DNA from: Opitutus sp. ER46
Lineage (GTDB): Bacteria; Verrucomicrobiota; Verrucomicrobiia; Opitutales; Opitutaceae
Direction of reading: 5' to 3'
DNA length: 64,000 bases
Assembly (NCBI RefSeq): GCF_003054705.1
Contig: NZ_QAYX01000018.1
Span: forward strand, 1-64,000
Shown in pieces: positions 38,321 to 47,406 of this stretch. The position numbers were made by a program, and so were the translations under genes. Position 1 is the first letter of the stretch; each line of letters opens with the position of its first letter. Below the pieces are notes generated by a model. The model did not search any database. It saw only the letters and a program-made list of their open reading frames with translations, and was not told the origin of the DNA.

Positions 38321-39291
38321 GACTCTAGTTTTCGCGCCCGCGAAAACTAAAGTAAGTGGGGTTTCGGACGCGGCGCCTGCGGCGCCGGCTTCAGCTTTCA
38401 GCCTTCGCTTCCCGGAGTGGGTTGGCCACGAAGAGGCACGAGAAGGCACGATAAAGGACCAGCAGCCATCGGATTTGGCCGCAAAAAAGCGCAAGAGGCG
38501 CAAGAGGATGAGTTATCGGTTGTAGGTTGTTCGTTATTCGGTACAGGCCTACGGCCTACCGCGTTTCGCCTATAGCCGAGCCGGCGGTGGCCACGAAGAG
38601 GCGCGAGAAGGCACGATAAAGGACCGACAGCCAAGGCAGGTTCGACAGGAGCTCGCTGAGAGCGCAGAGGTTCGAGCCGGGAGGGAGCCGCCGGCGCTCG
38701 GTCGCGCCGGCTGCTGGGGGTGTGGCTGTTTGGTTATTGACGACGCAAAAACCAACCTTGCCCCCGGCCGCATTCGCGCCGGCTGAGCGCTGAAGCGCTG
38801 CTTCCCAGAGCCCCTCCCTTCCCTCTGTTATCTCCTGTAAAACGGATTGGAGATGGGCGGTTTTGAGCACCGATTTCCAAGGCCGTCTCACAGGAGCCAA
38901 GGGAGGGAACAGAGGTCGCGGCGCCTGCGGCGCCGGATTGAAGGTTATAATGTTTAAGGTTTAAGGTTTGGACTCCTGATTGAACCCTCTGCGGCCTCTG
39001 CGATCTCCTGTTAAGCCATATCCTGTTTTAATCTGCGCAATCTGCGGTTAATTACAGGCCGGTCTATTTGCCTCAGATTACTCAGATCCAAGCACGATTC
39101 GTCAGAGGTCAATCGGCTTGGGCTCTCGATCGAATCCTCTACGGCCACTGCTGGCCACCGTAGTAATCATATCCAGTCTTCATCCGTGTAATCTGTGGTT
39201 AATATACGGCGCCGACGGGCGCCGGCTGCAGCTCCCATCCAGGTTATCGCGCCAGTGATAACCTTTTGGTGCCTCTTCGTGGCTAACCCCC
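38321..39291. repeat. Mosaic repeat block downstream of the phosphoesterase gene
   Basis: No gene is supported. A hairpin lies six bases after the stop (38326-38349, arms TAGTTTTCGC and GCGAAAACTA). A GGCGCC palindrome follows near 38368, then GGCCACGAAGAGGCACG and TTATCGGTTGTAGG words. Position 38589-38915 is a full copy of the composite unit that is tandemly repeated at 49799-50461. Position 38920-39053 is a GGCGCC/TTTAAGGTTTAAGG/CTCTGCGATCTCCTGTT composite. A GGCGCCGACGGGCGCC palindrome and an AGGTTATCGC hairpin (39239-39263) precede the fucosidase stop. Confidence 0.8.
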
Positions 39292-41085
39292 TCACCACTT
39301 CGCGCTCACGAGCCGGACGCGGCGGAGGCGGGCCTCGGACCAGGGCTTGGCGGAGACGAGGTTCAGCGTGTGGTCGCCGGCGGCGGTCACGTTGACCGTG
39401 CCGAGCGTGACGGTGCGGTACGTTTCCAGGCCGCCGGTCGCTTCGAGTTTCACCTCGGCGCGCTTGCCATCGCACTCGCAGCGGAGCGTCGCGGGCGCGG
39501 CAAGCGCGAGCTCGGCCTCGACCTTGAACTGGCCGGCCCCGGCCGTGCGGAACTCCCAGTTCACCGTGGTCCCGGGATGCGTCCACGCGCCGATATGCGC
39601 GTCGGCTCCGGCGCCCAGCATCCGGGCGTTGCTGGCGTAGGCATTGACGATTGCGGCGAGCGAAGCAGGCAGCTCGATGACGCCCTGCGCGTCGGGCTGC
39701 GGCAGCAGGTCGACGACTTTCGGCGCGGCAGCGAACTCGAGCTTGATGACGGTCGCCACGGCATCGGGGGCGGCGGCGGGCACGGTCAGCGTGAGGCCCT
39801 CGGCGCCGGCCTGGGCGGCCAGCTTCCGATGCGAGACCAGCAACTCGGCCCGCTGCGGCGTCGAAAGCAGACCGGGGACAAAGAGGGTTCCGCCGGTCGG
39901 CCAGTCGAAGACGTGCAGGTAGAGCGTGTGGCCGCGCGTGGTGCTACGGCCCCAGGGGAGGCGGCGGAAGAGGCTGGCGGTGGTGCCGTGGATGGCCTCG
40001 CTGTTGGCGCGCACCCAGGCGCCGGACTCGCGCAGCCGTTCGACGCTCGGCGCCGGGATCTCGCCCAGGGAATTCGGGCCGACGTTGAGCAGGAAATTGC
40101 CGCCCTTGCTGGCGATATCGATGAGCTTGCGGGTGATGTCCGACGCCGGCTTCCAGTTCTGGTCCTGGGCCTTGTAGCCCCAGGTGTTGTTCATGGTCAT
40201 GCAGACCTCGAAGAGCCGGTCGCCCAACCCGGTGGCGGGGATCTGCTGCTCGGGCGTGCTGGTGTCGCCCGCGAAATGCTCGAGCTGCTGCGGGTTGTAG
40301 AGCCGGTTGTTGGTCACGATCTGCGGCTGCAACTTGAGGACCTCCGCGAGTTTCTCGGCGTGCTTCAGCTCGATGCCGACGGGGGTGTCCCACCATAAAA
40401 TGGACACCGGACCGTAGTTGGAGAGCAGCTCGCGCACCTGCGGGACGGCGATGCGGTCGATATAGTCATCGAAGCTGCCGTCCTGCGCCGGATCCCAGTG
40501 TCCGAGGGCGGGGTTGCCACCGAAGTGCGGGCCCTTGCGCGGGTACGCGGCGCCGCCGGCGTGGTGCCAGTCCTGCGCCTGCGAGTAGTAGAAGCCGAGG
40601 CGGATGCCGTGCTTGGCGCAGGCGGCCGCGAGTTCCTTGAGCGGGTCACGTTTGAAGGGCGTGGCATCGACGATGTTGAACGAGGAGGCGGCGCTCTTGA
40701 ACATCGCGAAGCCGTCGTGGTGCTTCGAGGTGATGACGATGTACTTCATGCCGGCGTCCTTCGCCAGGCGCACCCATGCGTCGGCGTCGAAGTGCACCGG
40801 GTTGAACTGCGGGGCGAAGGCGGCGTACTCGGCCACGGGGATCTTCGCCGCGTGCATGATCCACTCGCCGAGGGGGTTGATGTTCTCGCCGTGGTAGCCC
40901 TGGTCGACCGGCTCGCCGCGATAGGAGCCCGCAGGGACGGAGTACACGCCCCAGTGGATGAACATGCCGTACCGCGCCTCGCGGAACCACGCGACGCGGT
41001 CGGAGGCCGCCGTGGACTCGGCGGCTGCAGTAACCAGAGGCAGCAAGGCCGCCAGGAGGGCCAGAAAGCGGGCGATGGTTTTCAT
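39292..41085 (-). CDS. Secreted alpha-L-fucosidase, GH29
   Basis: This 597-residue enzyme releases alpha-L-fucose. It has a signal peptide (about 1-22, MKTIARFLALLAALLPLVTA). The GH29 barrel has REARYGMFIHWGVYSVPAGSY, TSKHHDGFAMFKS at about 119-132 and FYYSQAQDWHH. VSILWWDTPVG follows, where Asp233 is in the nucleophile position. The NFLLNVGPNSLGEIP block follows. The region beyond about 440 looks like one or two beta-sandwich domains, possibly carbohydrate binding (TVNWEFRTAGAGQFKVEAELALAAP). ATG 41085 gives a clean signal peptide; the longer frame to 41121 was rejected. Free fucose or fucosylated glycans are the likely target. Confidence 0.94.
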   Translation of the reverse strand: MKTIARFLALLAALLPLVTAAAESTAASDRVAWFREARYGMFIHWGVYSVPAGSYRGEPVDQGYHGENINPLGEWIMHAAKIPVAEYAAFAPQFNPVHFDADAWVRLAKDAGMKYIVITSKHHDGFAMFKSAASSFNIVDATPFKRDPLKELAAACAKHGIRLGFYYSQAQDWHHAGGAAYPRKGPHFGGNPALGHWDPAQDGSFDDYIDRIAVPQVRELLSNYGPVSILWWDTPVGIELKHAEKLAEVLKLQPQIVTNNRLYNPQQLEHFAGDTSTPEQQIPATGLGDRLFEVCMTMNNTWGYKAQDQNWKPASDITRKLIDIASKGGNFLLNVGPNSLGEIPAPSVERLRESGAWVRANSEAIHGTTASLFRRLPWGRSTTRGHTLYLHVFDWPTGGTLFVPGLLSTPQRAELLVSHRKLAAQAGAEGLTLTVPAAAPDAVATVIKLEFAAAPKVVDLLPQPDAQGVIELPASLAAIVNAYASNARMLGAGADAHIGAWTHPGTTVNWEFRTAGAGQFKVEAELALAAPATLRCECDGKRAEVKLEATGGLETYRTVTLGTVNVTAAGDHTLNLVSAKPWSEARLRRVRLVSAKW

Positions 41086-41744
41086 ATAGAGGTTTATGGA
41101 TTTTGCCGCAAAAAGGCGCAAAAGGATGAGTTATCGGTTGTAGGTTATTCGTTATTCGGTTCGAGCCTACGGCCTACCGCTTATCGCCTATAGCCACGGC
41201 GCCGGTGGCGCCGGGTTGAAGGTTATAAAGTTTAAGGTGCCAAGGTTTGGGCTCCTGATCGAATCCTCTGCGGCCTCTGCGAGCTCCTGTAAAACGGGTC
41301 TTCTATTCGGGCTTCTTCGTGTCCATTCGTGGTTACACCCCATCCGGTTTTCATCTGAGGTATCTGAGGTTAATACAGAATTGGTTTTGACCTCAGATTA
41401 CTCTGATCAAGGCAGGGTGGTCGGCGAAGGCGCCGGGTCGAAGGTTATAAGGTTTATGGTGCTAAGATTATGGCACTGGAATCGATGCGAGCTGCTGGGA
41501 ATGGGTACTCCTTATCGTGCCTCTTGGTGCCTTTTCGTGGCCAACCATTCCGGAAATATTCGTGTCGATTCGTGGTTAAGTTTATCCGGATTTATAGGCG
41601 GCTGTAGGCTATAGGCTTTAGGCGGTTGGGTGACGGATTATGGATGACGACCGGCCGATTACCGAGTACGGGGGGCGATCGCACACGGGACGAGAACGAG
41701 AACAAGCAAGAGGAAGAGAGGGTCGCTGGCAGCCCCCACTTCAG
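41086..41744. repeat. Mosaic repeat block upstream of the fucosidase gene
   Basis: No gene is supported. It has TTATCGGTTGTAGGTTATTC and GCCTACCGCTTATCGCC words and a GGCGCCGGTGGCGCC palindrome at 41198-41212, followed by the TTGAAGGTTATAAAGTTTAAGG composite (to about 41372). A CTGAGGTATCTGAGGTTAA word, a second partial composite near 41440-41470 and an ATTCGTGTCGATTCGTGG word near 41560 follow. The fucosidase promoter probably lies just above 41085. Confidence 0.78.
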
Positions 41745-41764
41745 TTATCGCGCAGCGATAACTG
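41742..41764. repeat. Hairpin that encodes the GH97 C terminus and stop
   Basis: Arms CAGTTATCGC (41742-41751) and GCGATAACTG (41755-41764) enclose loop GCA. On the minus strand the GH97 frame reads its last residues VIAAR and the TAA stop (41745-41747) inside the hairpin. Confidence 0.85.
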
Positions 41765-43601
41765 GAAGCAGCCGCAGAGCCACACCCCCGCTGGGGACGA
41801 GGTTGATTGGGAGGGTCGTGGTGCGGGTGACTTCGACCGTGCGCTTGGTCACGGTCTTGTCGGAGCCGTCCTCGAAGATATCGGCGCGGAAGCGCTGGCC
41901 GGCGGGCAGGAAGTCGAAGCCGAGCGTGAGGGTGCGGGCGCTGGTGTTGGTCACGGCGCCGACGAACCAGTCGGCTCCCTTGCGCCGCGCGACGACGATG
42001 AACTCGCCGGGGGTGCCGGCGGGGACGCGCGTGTCATCCCACGTTGTCGGCATTTCCTTCCAGAACTCGAGTTCGTGGCGGTTCACGATCTGCTCGGGCC
42101 GATCGTACCAGAAGAGGTACTGCAGCGGGCCGAAGTTGATCGCGGCGAGCGCCAGCTGGTGCGCCTTGGTCTTCCCGTTCAGGTTTTTCTCGTTCCAGCA
42201 GTAGGTGTGGTCCGCGGCGCCGGCGATGAAGCGCGTGAACGGATAGATCGTGCTCTGCGTGGCGTCGGGCCGGCCCTCGTCGCCCAGGATGCCCTCCTGC
42301 TGGAGGAGGTTCGGGTACGTGCGGCTGAATCCGGTCGGCCGGTAGTTGTCGTGAACGTCGACGACCAGGCCGTGCTGGGCCGCCTTTTTGACCGCCTCAT
42401 GCAGCCACGTGACCCAGCGGTGCGAGCCGGTGTGCACGAAGCCGAACTTCACGCCGTCCACGCCCCACTGGTGGTAGAGCGGAAACGCCACGTCGAGCTG
42501 CCGCTCGAGCGCGCGGTGGTTGACGTAGAGGATCACGCGGCGGCCGTGGGCCTTGGCGTAGCGGATCGCCTCGGGCAGATCGAGGTCGCCGCGGCGGTTG
42601 CGCCGCGGGTCGACGCTCACCTTGGTGGCATCGGACGCGACGGTGTACTCGTAACCGTACCAGCCCGCGTCGAAGTGCAGGTAGTCGATCCCCTGCTCCA
42701 CGGCGAAATCCACGAGCCGCTTCGCGCCGGCGGTGGAGAGCGTTGTCTCGCGCATGACCTTGCCGGGGTGGATCCAGGAGGTGTCGGCGATTTCGCAGGG
42801 CGGATTGAGGTTCAGGATGAGGTAGTTGTGCTCGAGCAGCTGTCCGGGCTGGGCCGCCACCAGAACCACGCGCCACGGCGTGCCCCAGGGAGAGGTTTCA
42901 ACCACGGAGCTGTGCAGCTGGCTGACGAGCCGGTCCTCGCCGGCAAGATGGAGGCGGGTCTGCGCGTAGTTGGTGAGCCCGGCCTCGGCGAGGCTCAGCC
43001 AGGCGCCGTCGGGCAGCGCCAGCGTGACGGGGATGTGGCAATCGCGTTTCCAGTCCCGCAGCGGCAGGCGCGCGTAAGTCTCCTGGGCGTCCGGGGTCCA
43101 AAACGCGTTCGTGCCGGCGGGCAGGTTGTACTCGGTGCGCTCGGCGCCGATCTCGATCGTCGAGGTGCGCGAGCTCTCGGGGAAAAAGTAGCGGAAGGCG
43201 ATGCCCTCGTCGTAGGCGCGGACGACGAGCTGGAGCTGCGCCTCAGATTCGCTGCCGCGGAGGAGGTCGACGGTGATCTCGTTGAAATGGTCAGGCACCT
43301 CCGCGCGTTCGCCCCAGGTGGGGCGCCAGGGGGTGTCGACGCTGCGCCGGGCCACGGCGCCCAGCTTGAACCCGGCATCCCAGGAATGCCCGGGCGCGGC
43401 GCCGAGCCGGACCAGGCCGAGCCGCGACGGGAGAAGGCGCGGCGTGTCGCGTTCGAGCACCTGGTACACGGGTGCGCCCTGGGCGTCGGTGCCCAGGGAG
43501 AAGCGGAGGCGGCCGTCGGGCGAGGTGACCTCGACATCGGCGCGCAGGAGGGGGGCCAGGAGCAGGGAGAGCGTGAGAGCGGCGAGCAGGGCGAGACGCA
43601 T
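41745..43601 (-). CDS. Secreted glycoside hydrolase family 97
   Basis: From ATG 43601 the protein has 618 residues with a signal peptide (MRLALLAALTLSLLLAPLLRA). The N-terminal beta-sandwich contains SPDGRLRFSLGTDAQGAPVYQVL. The barrel has WIHPGKVMRET, GIDYLHFDAGWYGYEY, HQWGVDGVKFGFVHTG, VVDVHDNYRPTGFSRTYPNLLQQEGILGDE and STIYPFTRFIAGAADHTY. GH97 includes inverting alpha-glucosidases (SusB) and retaining alpha-galactosidases. The KFGF block lacks the Asp expected of the retaining group. HDN stands where I recall HE in SusB, so catalytic assignment is uncertain. The frame extends upstream to 43919 through repeats, which was rejected. Confidence 0.9.
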   Translation of the reverse strand: MRLALLAALTLSLLLAPLLRADVEVTSPDGRLRFSLGTDAQGAPVYQVLERDTPRLLPSRLGLVRLGAAPGHSWDAGFKLGAVARRSVDTPWRPTWGERAEVPDHFNEITVDLLRGSESEAQLQLVVRAYDEGIAFRYFFPESSRTSTIEIGAERTEYNLPAGTNAFWTPDAQETYARLPLRDWKRDCHIPVTLALPDGAWLSLAEAGLTNYAQTRLHLAGEDRLVSQLHSSVVETSPWGTPWRVVLVAAQPGQLLEHNYLILNLNPPCEIADTSWIHPGKVMRETTLSTAGAKRLVDFAVEQGIDYLHFDAGWYGYEYTVASDATKVSVDPRRNRRGDLDLPEAIRYAKAHGRRVILYVNHRALERQLDVAFPLYHQWGVDGVKFGFVHTGSHRWVTWLHEAVKKAAQHGLVVDVHDNYRPTGFSRTYPNLLQQEGILGDEGRPDATQSTIYPFTRFIAGAADHTYCWNEKNLNGKTKAHQLALAAINFGPLQYLFWYDRPEQIVNRHELEFWKEMPTTWDDTRVPAGTPGEFIVVARRKGADWFVGAVTNTSARTLTLGFDFLPAGQRFRADIFEDGSDKTVTKRTVEVTRTTTLPINLVPSGGVALRLLPVIAAR

Positions 43602-44278
43602 GGGGGTCAAAGAGAATAGGAAATCGCGCCCGTCCCGGGCAACTGGCCAATCGGACAGTTTTCGCTCCGCGAAAACTGAAGTAAGTGGGGTTTCGGATGC
43701 GGCGCCTGCGGCGCCGGCTTCAGCTTTCAGCCTTCGCTTCCCGGAGTGGGTTAGCCACGAAGAGGCACGAGAAGGCACCAAAATGAACTTCAATACAGTG
43801 GGTTCGTCTTCGCGCCTTTTGGTGCCTTTTTGTGGCCATAACCAGTTCGGTGGTCGCTGTCGCCGGCGCGGGTCGCGCCGGCTGGGGGGCGTGTGGCTGT
43901 TTGGTTTTTGACGACGCAAAAACCAGCCCTGCCCCCGGTCGCTTGACGCGACCGTAGAGCGCTGAAGCGCTGCTTCCCGGACCTTTCGCTTGCTCTCCCG
44001 CTGCCCAAGTTCTTGGCCTACGGCCTACCGCTTATTGCCTATAGCCGAGCCTGGGTTGGCCACAGCGCCGGTGGCGCCGGGTTGAAGGTGATGAAGTTTA
44101 AGGTGCTAAGGTTCGAACTCCTGCCCGATCCCTCGGCGAGCTCTGCGATCTCCTGTTGAGCCACATCCTGTTTCCATCGGCGCAATCTGTGGTTAAATAC
44201 AGGCCGGCTCTTTCTCCCCCCGAGATAATCCGCTCCGGGCCTAAAGCTTATCGCTTACCGCCTACAGCCAAGCGCGCA
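43602..44278. repeat. Mosaic repeat block upstream of GH97
   Basis: No gene is supported. The hairpin at 43656-43678 (arms CAGTTTTCGC and GCGAAAACTG) is followed by a GGCGCCTGCGGCGCC palindrome. Position 43750-43980 is a second copy of the composite at 25993-26220, including an ATAACCAGTTCGGTGGTCGC core, the TTGGTTTTTG / CAAAAACCA hairpin and the AGCGCTGAAGCGCT palindrome. Position 44061-44200 is a GGCGCC/TTTAAGGTGCTAAGG composite, followed by a CTTATCGCTTACCGCC word. Confidence 0.78.
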
Positions 44279-45988
44279 TTAGCCACGAAGCCGCCAGAGC
44301 GACCAGCCGAGGGGGTGGTCGATTTGGAGGTCCAGCGCGCCGTCGCGCCAAGTCGCCGCGCCGGTGCCGGCGAGACGTTCGGCGGTGGGGCCGGCAGCGG
44401 CAGACAGGCCGGGTACGGCCAGGCGGTTGCTGGCGGATGGGTTCAGCTCCCGGAAGGCGAGGACGAGCGCAGAGCGGCCGTCGGCGGCAAGCGAGGCGAA
44501 GCCGGTCCAGGCCACCCCGTCGGGCGCACCGCCGAGCGGCACAATCGTGCCGGCGAACAACGCGTCGCGGACCGTCTTCCACGTGCGCACGAGCGGCGCC
44601 ACCTCCTCGATAAAGCCGGGAGGCAGGCTCGAGCATTCGAACCAACCGAGCGGGTTGGAGCAGAAGATGGCGGCAAAAAGGGCGGCCGGCGCGTGGCGGG
44701 CGGGCGCGAGCGGATCGTCGGGATATTTCTCGGTGTTGCGCGCGGGATTGAGGAACTCCATGCGCAGCCGGGCGGGGTCGACCCACCACGCGAGCTGCCA
44801 GAGGTTGCGCAGCGTCTGGTGCGGCCAATAGCGATGCCAGTCGGTGTAGCGGTTCTCGACGAAGAGCGGGCCGGTGCCCAGCAGCCCGAAGTAGCCGGGA
44901 CGGAGCGACGCCGTGACGTCGAGGTCGAACACGACCGCGCCCTGCGTATCGGCGAGCACGCGATGGAAGAAGCGGCGCAGGTTGGCGTGCGCCAGGGCGG
45001 TCGGCGCGTACACGCTATCGATCTTGAAGTGCTGGATGCCAAGCTCGCGGTGGAAGGCGACCAGGCAGGCCGCGTCCTTCTCCCAGTTGGCGAACTCGTG
45101 CACGGAGTCGGCGGCGAACCAAAGTCCAAGCTTCAGGCCATGGCGCGCGGCCTGGTCAACCAGCGGCTTGAGGCCCTGGGGAAACTTGGCCGGGTCCGGC
45201 ACCCAGTAGTCGGGTCGCGACGCCCAGAAACCCTCCCACACCCCCTTGCCGGCGGAGCGGGCCGAGTTGGAGCTGATGCCGGACTGCCAGCCGTCGTCGA
45301 TCTGCACGACCTCGACGCCGAGCCGGGCGGCGGCCTCGATCTCCTGGGCGATGAAGGCGGCGTTGATGCGCGTGTCGCGCGACCGGTCGCCCCAGGTGTT
45401 GCTGTAGAAGCGCGGCGTGCGGTGCTCGGGATGGGCGGGACGCCGGCTCCGCTGGAACTGCTGGAGGGCGCGCGTGCGGCCCACCACCCCATCCTCGTAG
45501 GCCAGGTCGACGAACGACTCGGCCGCGGGCTGGCCGAGTCCGGAACCGCCGAAGAGCGTGACGTCAAACCCGGTGTCGCCACGCGGCAGGACGCGCAGGT
45601 CGGCGGCCGGCCGCTGGGGCCGCGCGTGCGGGAGAGGCTCGAGTTTCAGCAGGACGCGTCCGCGGCCCGTGAGCACATGCTCGAGGACGAAGAGGTTGCC
45701 GGACAGCTCGAGTTTCTCGGCGGGGTGCAGCAGCCACTCACGCGTCTGCACCAGCTCGTTGTGGTTGTCGGACTGGTCCTGCAGGAGAACCTGCGTCAGG
45801 CGGACGTGCTGCTCGCGGAGCGAGAAACGGGTGAGAATTTCGGGCTCCGCCGCGGGCGGCCGGTCGCCCTGGGGGGGCGCCGGGTCGCGTTCGACACCGG
45901 ACGGCGACGCGCCCGCGGCGAGCGTCGCCGTGGCGAGACAGCCGAGGCCGGTGAGAAGCTCGCGGCGGGAAAGGTCGCCGGCGCTCAC
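44279..45988 (-). CDS. GH36-type alpha-galactosidase with Tat-like signal
   Basis: This 569-residue enzyme is a clan GH-D alpha-galactosidase-like protein. SRRELLTGLGCLATATLAAGA at residues 7-27 is a twin-arginine-like signal. TPRFYSNTWGD at about 191-201 and VEVVQIDDGWQ at about 225-235 are clan motifs. GIQHFKIDSVYAP at about 317-329 carries the nucleophile Asp324 in its K-x-D context. The start is GTG 45988, overlapping the stop of the upstream DUF4886 gene as GTGA, so the two are translationally coupled. It would export folded and release alpha-galactose from oligosaccharides. GH36 versus a near relative cannot be decided from motifs alone. Confidence 0.88.
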   Translation of the reverse strand: MSAGDLSRRELLTGLGCLATATLAAGASPSGVERDPAPPQGDRPPAAEPEILTRFSLREQHVRLTQVLLQDQSDNHNELVQTREWLLHPAEKLELSGNLFVLEHVLTGRGRVLLKLEPLPHARPQRPAADLRVLPRGDTGFDVTLFGGSGLGQPAAESFVDLAYEDGVVGRTRALQQFQRSRRPAHPEHRTPRFYSNTWGDRSRDTRINAAFIAQEIEAAARLGVEVVQIDDGWQSGISSNSARSAGKGVWEGFWASRPDYWVPDPAKFPQGLKPLVDQAARHGLKLGLWFAADSVHEFANWEKDAACLVAFHRELGIQHFKIDSVYAPTALAHANLRRFFHRVLADTQGAVVFDLDVTASLRPGYFGLLGTGPLFVENRYTDWHRYWPHQTLRNLWQLAWWVDPARLRMEFLNPARNTEKYPDDPLAPARHAPAALFAAIFCSNPLGWFECSSLPPGFIEEVAPLVRTWKTVRDALFAGTIVPLGGAPDGVAWTGFASLAADGRSALVLAFRELNPSASNRLAVPGLSAAAGPTAERLAGTGAATWRDGALDLQIDHPLGWSLWRLRG

Positions 45989-46929
45989 GGACGACGGGGG
46001 CCAAAGCCGTTGGTTTTGACGCCTTCGACGGCGCGGTGAGCGATGCCGCGGAGGAACCGGGCGAATTCGGGATCGAGGTCACGCGGCACGAAGGTGTTCT
46101 CGCGCACGTCGCGACCGAAGATGAACTCGTACCAGACGCAGCCGCCGAGGTATTCGCCAGCGAGGTTCGCGTGGTGGCCATCGTAGCCAAGGGTGCGCGA
46201 ACCGTCCGGGCGCTTGCCCCAGTGCCAGCCCACGTGCAGCGCATGCGGCTGGGCAGGCAGTTCCTTGATGTCGGGAGCCGGCTGCTGCGCCAGGGGGCGG
46301 AAGCCGAAGGCCGGATCCTGCGCCGCCAGATGGAATGCGTCGCCAACGGGAATCACCTTGATTCCGAGCGCCTGAGCGCACGCCGCGTAAGCCTGGGTAA
46401 GCCCCGCGTACATCGCGTCCGGCGTGGTCGGATCGCCGGGCTTGGCGTGGCCGTGGAATTGCGGGTCGTCGGCGCGATATTCCCAGGTCTGGTGCAGGAC
46501 GACCTGAGCCTGCGGCGCGTGGCGCTTGATATAGTCGTGGAGCTGCCGTGCCCAAGGCTCGTAGGTCTTCGGGTCATGGCTCTTGCGGCTGTACTGCTGG
46601 ATCGTGACGAGGTCCCACGGCTGCGCGAGAAGGGCCTCCTTGAGGCTGCGACCGTCGGCGTAGCGGCCTTCCTTGGCGGTGGGATCGGCCTCGAAGCGGG
46701 TGACCTTGGCCCAGTGTTGCTCGAGCGTGGCGCTGCCGAACTGCTTGCGCTCGATCACCAGCGTGTCGCCCGCGGCGGTCGCGATCTTGTCCAGATAGCG
46801 GGTGGCGTTGTCGGAGAAGCTGTTGCCGATCGCAAGCACGCGGACGGTCTTGGCCGACGCGTCCACGAGGGAGGCAAAGAGCAACAACACCACCAAAGTG
46901 AGGGCGCGCCAGGGAGGGTATGTCTTCAT
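45985..46929 (-). CDS. Secreted DUF4886/SGNH-fold protein
   Basis: The 314-residue protein has a signal peptide (about 1-26) and then VRVLAIGNSFSDNATRYLDKIA, the block I Ser motif of DUF4886 proteins. LVTIQQYSRKSHDPKTYEPWARQLHDYIK, VLHQTWEYR and the C-terminal GYDGHHANLAGEYLGGCVWYE follow, the last supplying a His. Such proteins occur in polysaccharide-utilization loci and may be esterases, but activity is not established. It is coupled to the GH36 gene. Its start codon is preceded, three bases away, by a long GAGAAAGA/GAGTAAGA purine tract. Confidence 0.87.
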   Translation of the reverse strand: MKTYPPWRALTLVVLLLFASLVDASAKTVRVLAIGNSFSDNATRYLDKIATAAGDTLVIERKQFGSATLEQHWAKVTRFEADPTAKEGRYADGRSLKEALLAQPWDLVTIQQYSRKSHDPKTYEPWARQLHDYIKRHAPQAQVVLHQTWEYRADDPQFHGHAKPGDPTTPDAMYAGLTQAYAACAQALGIKVIPVGDAFHLAAQDPAFGFRPLAQQPAPDIKELPAQPHALHVGWHWGKRPDGSRTLGYDGHHANLAGEYLGGCVWYEFIFGRDVRENTFVPRDLDPEFARFLRGIAHRAVEGVKTNGFGPRRP

Positions 46930-46931
46930 AT

Positions 46932-46964
46932 ATCTTTCTCTTACTCTTTCTCTTACTCTTACTC
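46932..46964 (-). promoter_or_regulatory. Purine-tract ribosome-binding region before the DUF4886 start
   Basis: On the minus strand the ATG at 46929 is preceded by TAT and then a run of GAGTAAGA and GAGAAAGA words over about 33 bases. It resembles an extended Shine-Dalgarno-like purine run. The same arrangement occurs before the gene starting at 53051. Confidence 0.55.
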
Positions 46965-46965
46965 A

Positions 46966-46995
46966 CTTTAGTTTTTGCCGGCGCAAAAACTAAAG
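46966..46995. repeat. Perfect 12-bp hairpin, CTTTAGTTTTTG variant
   Basis: Arms 46966-46977 (CTTTAGTTTTTG) and 46984-46995 (CAAAAACTAAAG) enclose loop CCGGCG. Compared with 34027-34056 one C-G pair is replaced by T-A. Confidence 0.85.
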
Positions 46996-47406
46996 AAGGT
47001 GTTTTTAACCACAGATCGCTCGGATCAAGGCATGATGGTGGCCACAAAGAAGCACGAAAAGGCACGATAAAAGACCGGCAACCAAGGCAGGTTCTACAGG
47101 AGCTCGCTGAGAGCGCAGAGGTCGCGGCGCCGGTGGCGCCGGGTTGAGAGTTATAAGGTTAAGGTTCTAGGGTTTGGACTCCTGATTGAATTCTCTGCGA
47201 ACTTTGCGATCTCCTGTAAGACTCTAGTTTTCGACGGCGCGAAAACTAAAGCAAGTGGGGTTTATATACCGGCGCCACTGGCGCCCAAGGCAGCCCCCAC
47301 ATAGGTTATCGCGAGAGCGATAACCTTCGTGTCCATTCGTGGTTAAGCCAATCCGGTTTTCATCTGAGGCATCTGAGGTCAAAAACCAAATATCGTGCCT
47401 GCGCCG

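Larger units (their letters stand above)
46930..47406. repeat. Mosaic repeat block upstream of the DUF4886 gene
   Basis: No gene is supported. The part nearest the start codon is the purine tract (46932-46964, listed separately), directly followed by the 12-bp hairpin at 46966-46995. Next come an ATCGCTCGGATCAAGG word, a GGCCACAAAGAAGCACG word, a GGCGCCGGTGGCGCC palindrome with a TTAAGGTTCTAGGG composite (about 47127-47215), a hairpin at 47225-47248, a GGCGCCACTGGCGCC palindrome and a hairpin at 47303-47326 (arms AGGTTATCGC and GCGATAACCT). Confidence 0.8.

Noticed and set aside
43602-43919. N-terminal extension of GH97 to 43919
   Set aside because: The extra 106 codons are repeat-derived, while ATG 43601 gives a clean signal peptide.
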